Source of the DNA: Luteolibacter arcticus
GTDB taxonomy: Bacteria > Verrucomicrobiota > Verrucomicrobiia > Verrucomicrobiales > Akkermansiaceae
Assembly: GCF_025950235.1 (NCBI RefSeq)
Contig: NZ_JAPDDT010000011.1
Coordinates: forward strand, 62,001 to 126,000
Direction: 5' to 3'
DNA: 64,000 nt
Notes under the pieces: generated by a model
Told to the model about the DNA's origin: nothing
Databases searched by the model: none
The model's input: only the letters and a program-made list of their open reading frames with translations
Shown here: positions 24,571-33,562 of the stretch, piece after piece
Position numbering within the stretch: position 1 is the first letter of the stretch
How the letters are laid out: the number at the start of each line of letters is the position of its first letter
Program-made: the position numbers and the translations under genes

Positions 24571-26694
24571 CTATTCATAGGTGACAGTGAGCTTCGGACG
24601 GTTGGCCGCCGCCGTGTCCTCGCTCGAGCTGAAGTCGAGGCCGTTGGAGTTGTTGACGTAGTCCATGATGATGAAGCCATGGTTGCTCGAGGGGCTGTTG
24701 ACCCACGATTGCACCTTGGCGACGCCGCTGGCATTGAGCGCGAACGTTTTCAGCCCCGTGGTGGAGCTGCTCATCGTGCCGAGAACGGTGCTCTCGCGAT
24801 CGGTCGATGTGTTACTGGCTCCGGGGGTTCCCCAGTTCGCGCCGCTGGCGGCGATGTTCCATGTGGCTTGCGATGGGGTCCAATTACGGCGGAGGGCGTA
24901 GATCTCATAGGCTTCCGTGGTGACATCGGTGACGTTCACCGTGATGCTGGCCGCGGTGACTGTCTTCCCGGCAGGGATGGAGGACAGATTCCACCGGATG
25001 AGGCCGGCGTAGTCCGGACTGCCGTCGATTTCAATCGAGGTGGCGGTGCCGTAGTTGGTGGTCGCCGCGTTGCTGCGGATCTTGGTGTCGGTGGCGCCGC
25101 TGTAGCCGTTCGTGCCATTCTGGAGAGAGACGACGGTCGAGCCCGCGCCGGGCACGACGGTGATGCCGACGTTCGCGGAGGTGGTGATAGATCCCTGATT
25201 GTCGGTCGCGCGGGCGGTGACGGTGTAACTGCCAGCCGGCACGCTGCTCCACGAGATCGAGTAGGGGCTGGTGCTGTCGGAGCCGATGACGGAACCGTTG
25301 GCGAGGAATTCCACGCCGGTCACGCTGCCGTCGGAGTCGGCCGCGTTCGCGCTCACCGTGATGGCCGCGGGGGCCGTGAAGCTGCCGCCGCTGGAAGGCG
25401 CGGTGAGAGCCACGGTCGGAGCGACGTTGCCCGGGGTGCCCGCGTCGCGCGGATACATCGTGATCACGCCGCCATTCGAAGGATTCCAGACGTTCAGGCC
25501 GGACGGGAGGGCGAAGGGATTCGAATCGGAAACGGAGGCGACCGACGAGACATTCGCGACGTCGATGGTGCGGAGTTCCATGCGGTCCTGGTAGGCGTGG
25601 ACCCACATCAGGTTGTTGAAGCTTTCGCTGTTGCGGGTGTAGCTTTTGTTGTCGTTGGCGGAGCGCAGCGGGGCTCCCCAGCATCCTTCACCGACATAGA
25701 CGGTGCCATTGGCATCATCCCGGGTGAAGGCGCTGGCCGAGGAGGTGCTGCCGGTGGGCCGGACGGGCCAGGTGGTTTTCACACAATGGGAGTCGCTCTC
25801 CGAGACGAGGCTCATCGCGTGGTCGTAAAAGGGCTGGGCCCAGGCGGAGTAGATCGCGGTGTTCTCTGCTTTCGCCGATTCGTGGGGGAACATCGGCTTG
25901 TGATACTGCGCAATCTTCCACTTCGCGGCGGTGTTGGCCGCGAGGTCGTCCGACAGCCAGGTGCCTTGGGTGCCGCCGGCGGTGATCTCGCTGTTGAGGG
26001 TGTAAAGCCGCATGAAGCTGCCGCCGACGTTGAGCGCGTAGTAAACGTTCGCGTTGGGGATATCGAACATGTCCACAAGGCTGAGATTATCGTCGTGGTT
26101 GCCGCGGGCGGCGATGATGGGATACATCCGGCCGTCGGTTGATTTGGTCTGCTGCCAGTCGGCGAACCAGTCGGCCCACTCGGTGTTGGTGTTGCCGTCG
26201 GTGTAGTCGCCGCCGAAAAGAACGAACAGCGGGCGCAGCTTCGAGACCATCTGATTGGCCTGCTGGCGGGGGGTGCGGTTGTTGCGCGAGTCGCCGCCGG
26301 TGATGTAGGTGAGATCCTTGGCCACCGTCGGAGCGGTGCGGAACCACATCCGGGCGCTGGTGCCGGAGCTGTCGCGTACGACGAAGTAGTAGGCAGTGTC
26401 CGGGGACAACCCGGCTAGGCGGGCGAAGCTGTGCGTCATGCCCTTCGCCGTCGTCGTGCGAGCGGGGGTGGCGCTGAGCGGATAGGACGCGTAATTGGTC
26501 CCGTGGTCGGTGGTGCCGTAATGGACGACCGGACTGGAGCCGCCGTTCTGGCGCCAGCCGACGACCATCGTCGACGAGGGGTCGGCCCGCCACGAGAGGC
26601 GGAAGTAGTCGGTCGCCGCGGTGGCTTGATCAGGAGTCAAGATGGCGAGCAAGGCGGCCAAGGCCGCGGCGGTGGGCTTCAGGATTGGATTCAT
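24571..26694 (-). CDS. Secreted purple-acid-phosphatase-like metallophosphoesterase with Ig and DNRLRE-like domains
   Basis: The product is 707 residues with a signal peptide (MNPILKPTAAALAALLAILT). The N-terminal about 30-125 is the fibronectin-like domain of purple acid phosphatases (SWRADPSSTMVVGW). The metal-site motifs follow: GGDSRNN (about 133), GGDYTDG (about 160), GNHDD (about 199) and YHKPMFPH (about 266). The last family motif, GHxH, appears replaced by SDSHCVKTTW (about 300), so one metal ligand may be lost or supplied otherwise. A bacterial Ig-like domain (about 425-520) and a DNRLRE-type C-terminal beta domain (about 530-707) complete it. Known: the family hydrolyses phosphate monoesters or nucleotides. 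Inferred: phosphate scavenging outside the cell. Its start codon lies inside the upstream membrane-protein gene, with a 65-base overlap, suggesting coupled translation. Confidence 0.85.
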   Translation of the reverse strand: MNPILKPTAAALAALLAILTPDQATAATDYFRLSWRADPSSTMVVGWRQNGGSSPVVHYGTTDHGTNYASYPLSATPARTTTAKGMTHSFARLAGLSPDTAYYFVVRDSSGTSARMWFRTAPTVAKDLTYITGGDSRNNRTPRQQANQMVSKLRPLFVLFGGDYTDGNTNTEWADWFADWQQTKSTDGRMYPIIAARGNHDDNLSLVDMFDIPNANVYYALNVGGSFMRLYTLNSEITAGGTQGTWLSDDLAANTAAKWKIAQYHKPMFPHESAKAENTAIYSAWAQPFYDHAMSLVSESDSHCVKTTWPVRPTGSTSSASAFTRDDANGTVYVGEGCWGAPLRSANDNKSYTRNSESFNNLMWVHAYQDRMELRTIDVANVSSVASVSDSNPFALPSGLNVWNPSNGGVITMYPRDAGTPGNVAPTVALTAPSSGGSFTAPAAITVSANAADSDGSVTGVEFLANGSVIGSDSTSPYSISWSSVPAGSYTVTARATDNQGSITTSANVGITVVPGAGSTVVSLQNGTNGYSGATDTKIRSNAATTNYGTATSIEIDGSPDYAGLIRWNLSSIPAGKTVTAASITVNVTDVTTEAYEIYALRRNWTPSQATWNIAASGANWGTPGASNTSTDRESTVLGTMSSSTTGLKTFALNASGVAKVQSWVNSPSSNHGFIIMDYVNNSNGLDFSSSEDTAAANRPKLTVTYE

Positions 26695-27694
26695 GGTTCA
26701 ACGGGTGTGTTTCTGGTTTCGGCGCCGTGGCTTGGGCCGGCGGCGAGATCGTTTCATCGCGCCGCCGGTCCGGGATCAGGCCGCGCACCAAGAGCCCGAG
26801 CACGACGAGTGGCAGCAGCGCGTTCGGGAGGCGGACGAGCATCTCCGGAATCCAGAAGAGCGCGCTTTCGTGGAAATTCTCCGGCGTGACGTTGGCAACA
26901 ACGCGTGCGGACGCCGTGAGGAGGCCCCACGCGAAAGCATAGGCGGCCGCGGCGACACTCAGCCGGGGGATGAAGATCGTGAGAGCGACCAGGAAATCGA
27001 GGACACCCGCGGCGAAAAGGAACGTGACGGCGGCCTGCTCGCCGAGGCGGAGGATGGTCATGGCCATCGTCACCCACTCGCCGGGGAGCGGATAATAGCC
27101 GACCGCGTAAAGTCCATGGGCGGCGAAGGTCGCGGCCACCGCCACGGCGAGCCCGTGCCGTAGAAATGATCCGCCAGCTCCGGCCGGCCGGGTGGCGAGC
27201 AGCAAGGCGACCGGTGCTGAGATCGCACAGGCGAGTTCAAACAGCTCGCCGACACGCAGGAGCTTGTCGCGATAAACCGCGAAGGCGATAACCGCCAGCA
27301 CCGTCGTCCCGGAAGCGAGCAGCAGCCGTGACCAGGTCCGCCGGGGCACGGTCACCAGCGCGGCGACCGCACACAAGGCCAGCACCACGCCGATGAACCG
27401 CGTGGCGAGCGCCAGATTCGACTCCACCACCGGGCTGGTCGCCCAGGTCGTCCAATCGAGCCCGAACACGGTTCCGACAAAGCCTTCCATCAGCGACTGC
27501 GAGAACAGGATAGGCCGGTAGGGAGTGCCTACAAAAAGGTGCTGCCACGCGCGGCCGATGAAGAGCGCGGCGCAGGCCCAGCGCAGGACGAGCGTGGTCG
27601 ATCCGGCCAGCGCGGAGAGGAAACGTTGAACCCGCGGGATCGGCTGGGAGACCGGTTGAAAGTCGCGGATGTCCGCGGAGGCACGAGACTGCAT
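26630..27694 (-). CDS. Polytopic membrane protein of unknown function
   Basis: The product is 354 residues with about eight hydrophobic segments, for example TLVLRWACAALFIGR, FIGVVLALCAVAALV, LLLASGTTVLAVIAFAVY, VTFLFAAGVLDFLVAL and LLPLVVLGLLV. I recognise no family motif. The cytoplasmic-looking C-terminal tail overlaps the first 65 bases of the phosphatase-like gene, so the two are co-transcribed and probably translationally coupled. That pairing hints at a role linked to phosphate or the envelope, but this is inference only. It is divergent from the solenoid gene at 27847, with 152 bases between them. Confidence 0.8.
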   Translation of the reverse strand: MQSRASADIRDFQPVSQPIPRVQRFLSALAGSTTLVLRWACAALFIGRAWQHLFVGTPYRPILFSQSLMEGFVGTVFGLDWTTWATSPVVESNLALATRFIGVVLALCAVAALVTVPRRTWSRLLLASGTTVLAVIAFAVYRDKLLRVGELFELACAISAPVALLLATRPAGAGGSFLRHGLAVAVAATFAAHGLYAVGYYPLPGEWVTMAMTILRLGEQAAVTFLFAAGVLDFLVALTIFIPRLSVAAAAYAFAWGLLTASARVVANVTPENFHESALFWIPEMLVRLPNALLPLVVLGLLVRGLIPDRRRDETISPPAQATAPKPETHPLNHESNPEAHRRGLGRLARHLDS

Positions 27695-27788
27695 GGATGG
27701 CTTTTTTCTTGATTCGCCCGTCCGCTATCAGCGCGAAACGGTTAGATACATCAACGCTATCTCTCTAAAACCGGGGAAGAGAATGGAT

Positions 27789-27804
27789 GTGAAGGAATCT
27801 TCAC
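27789..27804. promoter_or_regulatory. Inverted repeat in a divergent intergenic region
   Basis: GTGAAG-GAAT-CTTCAC is a perfect 6-bp inverted repeat midway between two divergent start codons (27694 and 27847). It could be an operator or a leader hairpin. Confidence 0.3.
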
Positions 27805-27846
27805 CTGGCATGCGGAGGATTTGCATCGACACGTGGGGCGCCATCC

Positions 27847-28989
27847 ATGGTTGGAAGTCGTGGTGTGAACCCACGATCCATCCCGCTGCTGCCTGTGCTC
27901 GCCGCCGCCCTTCTGCTCGCCGTTCTCGCGGCGGGATGGCTTTTCCACCGTGGGAGCGCGGTGGCCTCGGATGAGGTACCCGGGGGTGGCATCCACTCGC
28001 CACGCCGCGCGACCGAGCAGTCTAACAAGACTGTGCGTCTAAAAGGCGCCGGGATCGGGCAGCACCTGGCAACTTTGTCCGCGGAAGAGGCCCTCCTCGA
28101 GCTTCAACCCCTGGCGGAACGGGATCGTGCCGCCGCGTTCGAACAGGCTTTGGCGCTGGCGCTTCACCCAGGTAGCGAAGAGTTGGCTCGCGGGGTCTTG
28201 CGCGGCCTGATCGGCGCCGATCTGCCAGCTACCATCGCATGGGCCGAGAGCCGCGGGCCGTCGCCGGAGATGGAGCTGTTCTGGGCGGCCGCCATCGATC
28301 TCACTGCCGGCCCGGATCCCGCGCGGGCATTCGAGCTGTCGCACCACGTCCACGGTGATCTCCGGCGGTCGCTCCTGGAAGAAATCTTCGCCGAATGGGC
28401 CGGCGAAGACCCGGAGTCGGCGAAGCGCGCCGCCGGGAGTCTGGCCTCGGATGAGGAGCGCCTCGCCGCGCTTCGAGTGGTACTGGCGTCGGAGCTGGAT
28501 CGCGATCTCGAGGCGACGATTGCCTGGATTGAGTCGGTCGGGGATCTCGAACTCCAGGATGGGCTCTACTATCAAGCGGTGCGGCACTGGGCGGCGAGAG
28601 ACCCCTCGGGCGCGGCGGACTTTGCCGACTCGCTGGTGGAAAGCGACTATAAGACCCATGTCGCCGGCCGCCTGCTCGAGTCATGGGTGAGAAGCGACGC
28701 GGATGCGGCGATGGCTTGGGCGTCCCAACTGCCTGACCAGGAATCGCGTGAAGAAGCGATCTCGCGCGGGATCCGGCTGGCATTCGAAGGATCGCCGGAG
28801 CAGGCCGCTGACGTGGCGCTGAGGCTGCCGGGCGAGGGCGACCGTGCGGCCGCGCTCGAGCTCGTCGTCAGCGCCTGGGTCGAGCAGGATCCCACTGCCT
28901 TGGAAAAGTGGGTGGACGACGTTCCGGATGCCAACGCCCGGGCACGGATACTGCAGATGATCCAAGACCACCTCACTCCCGCGAGGTGA
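27847..28989 (+). CDS. Exported helical-solenoid protein (DPxxAxxW repeats)
   Basis: The product is 380 residues. ATG 27847 is followed in frame by GTG 27868; either gives the hydrophobic N-terminal segment LLPVLAAALLLAVLAAGWLF (signal anchor). The rest is made of roughly 35-residue helical repeats with DPESAKRAA, DPSGAADFAD, DADAAMAWAS and DPTALEKWV, the same family as the proteins at 10987 and the external part of the sigma factor at 9220. Unlike those, it stands alone, divergent from the membrane protein. Function unknown; a scaffold or ligand for a repeat-bearing sigma factor is one possibility. Confidence 0.8.
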   Translation: MVGSRGVNPRSIPLLPVLAAALLLAVLAAGWLFHRGSAVASDEVPGGGIHSPRRATEQSNKTVRLKGAGIGQHLATLSAEEALLELQPLAERDRAAAFEQALALALHPGSEELARGVLRGLIGADLPATIAWAESRGPSPEMELFWAAAIDLTAGPDPARAFELSHHVHGDLRRSLLEEIFAEWAGEDPESAKRAAGSLASDEERLAALRVVLASELDRDLEATIAWIESVGDLELQDGLYYQAVRHWAARDPSGAADFADSLVESDYKTHVAGRLLESWVRSDADAAMAWASQLPDQESREEAISRGIRLAFEGSPEQAADVALRLPGEGDRAAALELVVSAWVEQDPTALEKWVDDVPDANARARILQMIQDHLTPAR

Positions 28990-29010
28990 TGGCCATGGCA
29001 TTAAGATGCC

Positions 29011-29030
29011 TGTCAGTCTGATGCCTGACA
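29011..29030 (+). terminator. Hairpin after the solenoid gene
   Basis: TGTCAG (29011-29016) and CTGACA (29025-29030) form a perfect 6-bp stem 22 bases after the stop; a second small hairpin (GGCAT-TAAG-ATGCC) precedes it. No T tract. Confidence 0.35.
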
Positions 29031-29212
29031 ATCTCGCTGCCCAGCAAGCCAACCCGGAGCTGGTGATGGAACAGATGATCGCCGGCCGCCGACTGGCCCA
29101 CCCGGTCTTCATGCAGCCAGGGACGAGGACGCGGCATGAGCCATCCATTTCAATCGCATCGCGCGATCTGCAAATGGCCCCGGGAGACAAACCCCCCAGG
29201 GCCATTCGACCT

Positions 29213-29675
29213 CTATTTCGTACCCAGGAAAACACTCAACAGCCGGGAGGTGCTGCTCCTTGGACATCGGAACCACGGGAACCGGGTCGCCCCCGGTGAA
29301 GTTACTGCCCGGAATCGGGTTGAAGGAGTCGAGCGTGGTGGAACTCTCCAGATGATAGAACTGGCCGATCACGATCCCGGATGCGCCACCGATGATCAGA
29401 TTGCCCCCGGAAACCGAAACGCCGGTGATGGCGAGCGGGGCATCCGGCGGCTGGGGCAATCCGGTGAAACCGGACACCCCCGTGCTGCGGATGATGGCGA
29501 TCTGGGTAGTGTCCAGGACCTCACGGAAGATCGCCACGTCATCCAGCACGCCTTCGAACAGGAAGTCGGTTCCCAAGCCGCCGCCCCCGGCGAGATGAAG
29601 ATCATGCAGCAGGTTGCGGCCGACCGGCACACCGGTGCGAGTCGCTACCACGGTGCCGATGACATAGAGGGGGTT
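29213..29675 (-). pseudogene. Fragment of a LamG-domain protein, C-terminal end
   Basis: The frame upstream is closed by a stop near 29675, and no start or signal peptide is present. The readable part has the end of a LamG domain (LYVIGTVVATRTGVPVG, then FEGVLDDVAIFREVLDTTQ), a linker, and a typical verrucomicrobial end (YHLESSTTLDSFNPIPGS). Near the 3' end a one-base frame change would bring the reading to a stop at 29213-29215 (SVFLGTK). It is a decayed piece of a secreted LamG protein; the bulk is gone. Confidence 0.6.
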
Positions 29676-30133
29676 AATGGTTTTTTATGGCTTGGGTCTA
29701 TCGATTTTGGATTAACTTTGGAGCTATTGGTATTTGATGTCTCTGGTGTTGGTTCTCATTTTTCTCGTAGGGAAAGCGGGGCGCAAGAAATGTCCGGGCA
29801 AGTGAACCGGACTGGGATAAGGAGGGCGGCGGGATTAATGGAGTTTCAAAGGATTCAGCAAGGAGCCAGCTCTGAACGCTGAGGATGCAAATGGCACCAG
29901 CCCTCGAAGCTGACAGGGAAAGTTCAATGATTTGCCGTGTTGGATCGCGATCAAGTGGGCGATACGGGCAGGATACCCGCCTCCCAGGTGCGGCGGGAGA
30001 ATCCTCGGGGTAGCGGTGGTCGAGGGCACGAACCGCGCGACCGTGCCTTGGGTGCAGCAAGACTGCTTCGCGCTTTAACTCCTCCTGTTGGCGGTGTTCC
30101 TTCAGTCAGGCCGGCTGCCGGATGGAGAGCGCG
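29676..30133. other. Intergenic stretch, nothing recognised
   Basis: About 460 bases without a supportable gene. Bases about 29665-29790 are distinctly poorer in GC than the surroundings. The open frames here show no motif or signal peptide. Confidence 0.5.
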
Positions 30134-32710
30134 TTATTCGCCGCTATCGAAGACCAGCACCTCGAAAGGCTGGAGTTCCACCTTGATGGGCTCGCGTGCT
30201 TCCAAGTTTAGCGCCCTGACACGTTGTTCTTTGTAAGCGGATTTCAACGCATAGCGGGTGGAGGCGTACTCCGGCAGTTCAAAGATCGCCTGCGCGTCGA
30301 GTGTGATTGTGCGCGGCTGGTCGTCAGGATTGCGCAGCGCGACGATCGCGCCACCGGGAGTCCAGGAAGCCCAGCCATAGGGCTCCAGCTTGTTAGGATC
30401 GCCGCCGATCATGTGGCTATCCACAAGTATCGCGGCCTGCTTGCGCGCCCACTTTGCAGTCTCGGCGAGGTCGTCCCACGCCGCAGCATCCATCAAGTCG
30501 GGCGAAAGATAGATTTCCTGCATGCAGGTGCCGGTGGCAAAGAAGGAACGACACTCGTTGCGCAGATTGTTGCCTGCTTCGGCCACGGTTTTTCCCTGAT
30601 AGTGGTGACCCAATACTATGCCGTGCAGCATCAGGGAGTTGATCGGATACAAGGGGCCGCGCTTCGCATGCTGGTAAGCTGAAGAATCGCGATAGGTGAG
30701 CCACTGTTCGCGTTTGTCGCCCCTGCCGATCCAGCCGACATCGGCGCCACCGTGCCAGGTGCAATCGATATGATTCAGCCAGAAGGGTGAAGGCCAGGTG
30801 CCGACGGTGACGTTGAGAAACAGACTTGGGTCCGCGGTGTGGAGTTCTTCAGCAATCTTCAACAGGGACATGAAGTGCGGATTCACACCATCGCCTGCCT
30901 TGTCCCACTTGAAGTAACCGACCCTGTCGTTCTTCATCAGATCAAGGCACTTGTTGCGATACCAGCTGTAGTATCGCGGCTCTGAAAGGTCGAGGGCGTC
31001 GCCATCGACGATGCCTTGCTTGCGGGCATTCGCGATGCGCATTGCCGCTTCGCCATAACCACCGAGCGGCGAGATCCAGATGCCGAGGCGGGACTTCGCA
31101 CCTTCCGCGGCGGTGCGGACCCTGTCGAGGCCGTTCGGCAGTGCGGACTTCTTCCAATCCCAGAACGTGTTGTTGGCATCGTCCCAACCATCGTCAATGA
31201 CGAAGCCGTCGAGGGTGACACCCCGTTGATCGCCCAGCTCGCGCTTGTAGGCTTTGATCACGGCAAGCAGGTTCGTCTCGGAAACGTTGGTTCCGGTGTC
31301 GTACCAGCCGTTGAAATGCAGGTATTGTTTGGCGGGACGAGCGCGTTCCCGTTCGAGATAATATTGGAACCCCCGCCGCAATTGTCCTTCGGGAACGACC
31401 CCTGTCACGGTGGAAAACTTCACGGTGCCGGCACCGTCGAGGCGATAATCGCACGGGAAGCCGCTGGTGAAACCTTGTGAATCGGTCTCGCTGGAGAAAA
31501 CCGGAATTTCCGCCGCGGAGAAGAGGTTGCCCGAAATCACCGGACTTCCCGGAACGTCGCCAAGTGTCATTGCCTCCGGCATTTGGCGATCGATCAACTG
31601 CACGCCGCTCAGAACGACAGGTCCTTTCGGCGAAATGAGCGTGATCTCCTCGCGGATGTAGTTTGATCCATCGCGCAAGATCGCACGCCAAAGTACGGCG
31701 AGCCCCGTAGTTTCGTCGCGCAGCTTGGCGACGATGGCTTTGCCCGGTTGTTGGGTAGCAGCACGGGGGTTCTTTGCTTCCGCAGGAAGCTTCACCAATT
31801 TCGGCCCTTCGAAAACTTTCAGGCGGGATGCAACCAGGTTGTAGTCCGGCACCGGTTGAAACGGTGAGCCGATCACTTGTTCGTTGCCGTCCGCAGTGAC
31901 GGAGCACCCGCCGTCCTTGCGGATATTCACGACGATTGCCTTGCCGTCCGGCCAAACAAGCGCGAGCCCTGGCCCCCAGGATTGAGCTTCATCATTGGTG
32001 CGGTCTATTTGACACCGCACCTGGCGCGTGTCCTCGGGCAATGATCGTTCCAAGAAAGCGGCGCAGTTGGCTGGCGCCTGGAGGGTGAGCCACCCCTCTG
32101 TCACGGCGAGTGAAGCGCCGGTCCTTTGCGGGGCGATTTGCCTCCACCCGGCAAGGGATGCGCTGTCGAAATCTTCCGTGAAGAGCGGTCCCTTATCGCC
32201 GAGGACCGCAAGACGATCGAAGCGTGGAGCACCAATTACGCCCGCATCCACATAGTCCGTGGCACCGCCCTTTTTGTCCATCTTGCCGACTCGCAACAAT
32301 GTGGGGCTTCCCTCCCACCGCTGACGTGGGAGACGTGCGATGGTGCGCCAGCCGTTTCCGTTCGTGGAAGTTTGCGCGAGGATGTGGGTTTCATCCCACG
32401 TCAGGCCCATCCACGTTTGCGGCTCCTCCCTCGCTGCGACGACATCCTTTGCCACCGCGAGGCGGAACAGTTCGCGATTTTTCTGTGGAAAGGTTTTGCC
32501 GTTGAGTTGGTCCGAGACCTCCGAAGGGCGTAGTTCACCATTGTGCAATGACCAGCTCGCCGAAATCACTTCATTTCGTAGCGTCCACAGTGTCTCCTTG
32601 TTTTCGGCAAGAGATAGACCGGGTGCCTTTCCTGGAAAGGGTTGGAGGGCGGTGACCGGCATCAGTAGCGCGCTAAAGATCGTGGTAATCAAAGTCGGCC
32701 GGATCGGCAT
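30134..32710 (-). CDS. Secreted GH36-like alpha-galactosidase
   Basis: The product is 858 residues with an export signal (MPIRPTLITTIFSALLMPVTA). The (beta/alpha)8 core is recognisable from VTLDGFVIDDGWDD, RLGIWISPLGGYG, YFKWDKAGDG (KWD carries the expected nucleophile Asp, about residue 598), HGGADVGWIG and YRDSSAYQHAKRGPLYPINS. These fit clan GH-D, family 36 or its distant relatives, which remove terminal alpha-galactose or alpha-N-acetylgalactosamine. An N-terminal beta-rich region (to about 430) and a C-terminal beta domain (FEVLVFDSGE end) are normal for the family. It is the last gene behind the sigma/FecR/PEP-CTERM group, separated from it by a strong terminator, so it may be read by leak-through or its own promoter. 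The exact substrate is uncertain. Confidence 0.85.
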   Translation of the reverse strand: MPIRPTLITTIFSALLMPVTALQPFPGKAPGLSLAENKETLWTLRNEVISASWSLHNGELRPSEVSDQLNGKTFPQKNRELFRLAVAKDVVAAREEPQTWMGLTWDETHILAQTSTNGNGWRTIARLPRQRWEGSPTLLRVGKMDKKGGATDYVDAGVIGAPRFDRLAVLGDKGPLFTEDFDSASLAGWRQIAPQRTGASLAVTEGWLTLQAPANCAAFLERSLPEDTRQVRCQIDRTNDEAQSWGPGLALVWPDGKAIVVNIRKDGGCSVTADGNEQVIGSPFQPVPDYNLVASRLKVFEGPKLVKLPAEAKNPRAATQQPGKAIVAKLRDETTGLAVLWRAILRDGSNYIREEITLISPKGPVVLSGVQLIDRQMPEAMTLGDVPGSPVISGNLFSAAEIPVFSSETDSQGFTSGFPCDYRLDGAGTVKFSTVTGVVPEGQLRRGFQYYLERERARPAKQYLHFNGWYDTGTNVSETNLLAVIKAYKRELGDQRGVTLDGFVIDDGWDDANNTFWDWKKSALPNGLDRVRTAAEGAKSRLGIWISPLGGYGEAAMRIANARKQGIVDGDALDLSEPRYYSWYRNKCLDLMKNDRVGYFKWDKAGDGVNPHFMSLLKIAEELHTADPSLFLNVTVGTWPSPFWLNHIDCTWHGGADVGWIGRGDKREQWLTYRDSSAYQHAKRGPLYPINSLMLHGIVLGHHYQGKTVAEAGNNLRNECRSFFATGTCMQEIYLSPDLMDAAAWDDLAETAKWARKQAAILVDSHMIGGDPNKLEPYGWASWTPGGAIVALRNPDDQPRTITLDAQAIFELPEYASTRYALKSAYKEQRVRALNLEAREPIKVELQPFEVLVFDSGE

Positions 32711-32726
32711 GGGAAGTTTAGCTTGG

Positions 32727-32762
32727 AGAGAAAATAAAGGCGATGGCTCGCACCATCGCCTT
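32727..32762 (-). terminator. Strong intrinsic terminator after the PEP-CTERM gene
   Basis: Read on the minus strand: AAGGCGATGG, a 6-base loop, CCATCGCCTT (perfect 10-bp stem, 32737-32762), then TTATTTTC. This is a classical rho-independent terminator between the PEP-CTERM and GH36 genes. Confidence 0.85.
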
Positions 32763-32788
32763 GGGGAAGAAACGGGTGGCGGGAGGTT

Positions 32789-33487
32789 TTAAGCGCGGCG
32801 ACGGGGCAGAAGCACCAGCAGACCGAGGCCACCGAGCAATGCGATCGAAGGCTCGGGAATTGCGTCGCCCGTGAAGCGAAGCTCAGCGACGCCAACGCGG
32901 TCACCGCCGGGGATGATGCCGTCGTAGAAGTTGTCGGTGATCGTCATGCGGATGTAGCTGCCGTTGGTAGGCGCGAACGTGGTTTCGTCGGCGACGTTCG
33001 CCGCTCCGTTGTGGGGCACATTGATATTGGCGAGGGTCGTGTGGTAGGTGGCACCGCCGTCGTTGGAAAATTCCAGGGTGAACGTCTGAGCTTGGTTGGC
33101 GTTGAAGCTGCCAAAGTTATAACCCCACTGCACAATGCCATCCACGGTATAGGCACCGCCCAGATCAATGGTGAAGGTTTGGGGCAAGCCCCCGTCTGCA
33201 AAGAAGTCGCCCCCGCCGGCTCCCGGATCGGTGGTGACCCAGATGTTGTTAAAGCCATTGTCGCCAGCACTGCCATGGGTGGCGGTGGTATAGTTGGCGA
33301 GCGTCGGCGCGGGATCGCTGAGGCCGCTGCCGTTGATCAAGGCGGTCGGATTGCCCAGTGCTTGTTGGCTTCCCTGATAAGTGATCGTGGTCGGGGTGAT
33401 CAGGGTGGTTGCGGCGGAAACGCTCCCGAAGGGCGCGAGAAACAGGGCCAGGAGGAGCAGGGGTTGTTTTTTCATTTTGATTTTCAT
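32789..33487 (-). CDS. PEP-CTERM sorted surface protein with discoidin-like domain
   Basis: About 232 residues. ATGs at 33496, 33487 and 33475 are all possible; all lead into the signal peptide (KKQPLLLLALFLAPFGSVSA). The body is a beta-sandwich resembling F5/8-type C (discoidin) domains (QTFTIDLGGAYTVDGIVQWG, FTLEFSNDGGATYHT, YIRMTITDNF). The C-terminus is a PEP-CTERM tag: IPEPSIALLGGLGLLVLLPRRRA, that is the PEP motif, a hydrophobic segment and an Arg cluster, known to be recognised by exosortase (EpsH/XrtA family). So the protein is probably processed and displayed on, or built into, the extracellular matrix. It lies 76 bases behind the FecR gene and ends at a strong terminator. No exosortase gene is in the window. 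Confidence 0.9.
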   Translation of the reverse strand: MKIKMKKQPLLLLALFLAPFGSVSAATTLITPTTITYQGSQQALGNPTALINGSGLSDPAPTLANYTTATHGSAGDNGFNNIWVTTDPGAGGGDFFADGGLPQTFTIDLGGAYTVDGIVQWGYNFGSFNANQAQTFTLEFSNDGGATYHTTLANINVPHNGAANVADETTFAPTNGSYIRMTITDNFYDGIIPGGDRVGVAELRFTGDAIPEPSIALLGGLGLLVLLPRRRA

Positions 33488-33497
33488 TTTCAACAAT

Positions 33498-33514
33498 CGG
33501 GATAGGAAATCCCG
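33498..33514 (-). promoter_or_regulatory. Hairpin directly before the PEP-CTERM gene start
   Basis: CGGGAT-AGGAA-ATCCCG is a perfect 6-bp inverted repeat 2-11 bases upstream of the candidate start codons (33496/33487). It could end some FecR transcripts or mask the ribosome site. Confidence 0.4.
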
Positions 33515-33562
33515 CCATCTGGAATGAGAAATCTCCCCATCGTTCAGAACCTGACAAAATTC

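Noticed and set aside
24679..26142. A 487-codon plus-strand frame antisense to the phosphatase-like gene
   Set aside because: Arg/Gly/Val-rich translation of a shadow frame; the opposite strand has clear family motifs.
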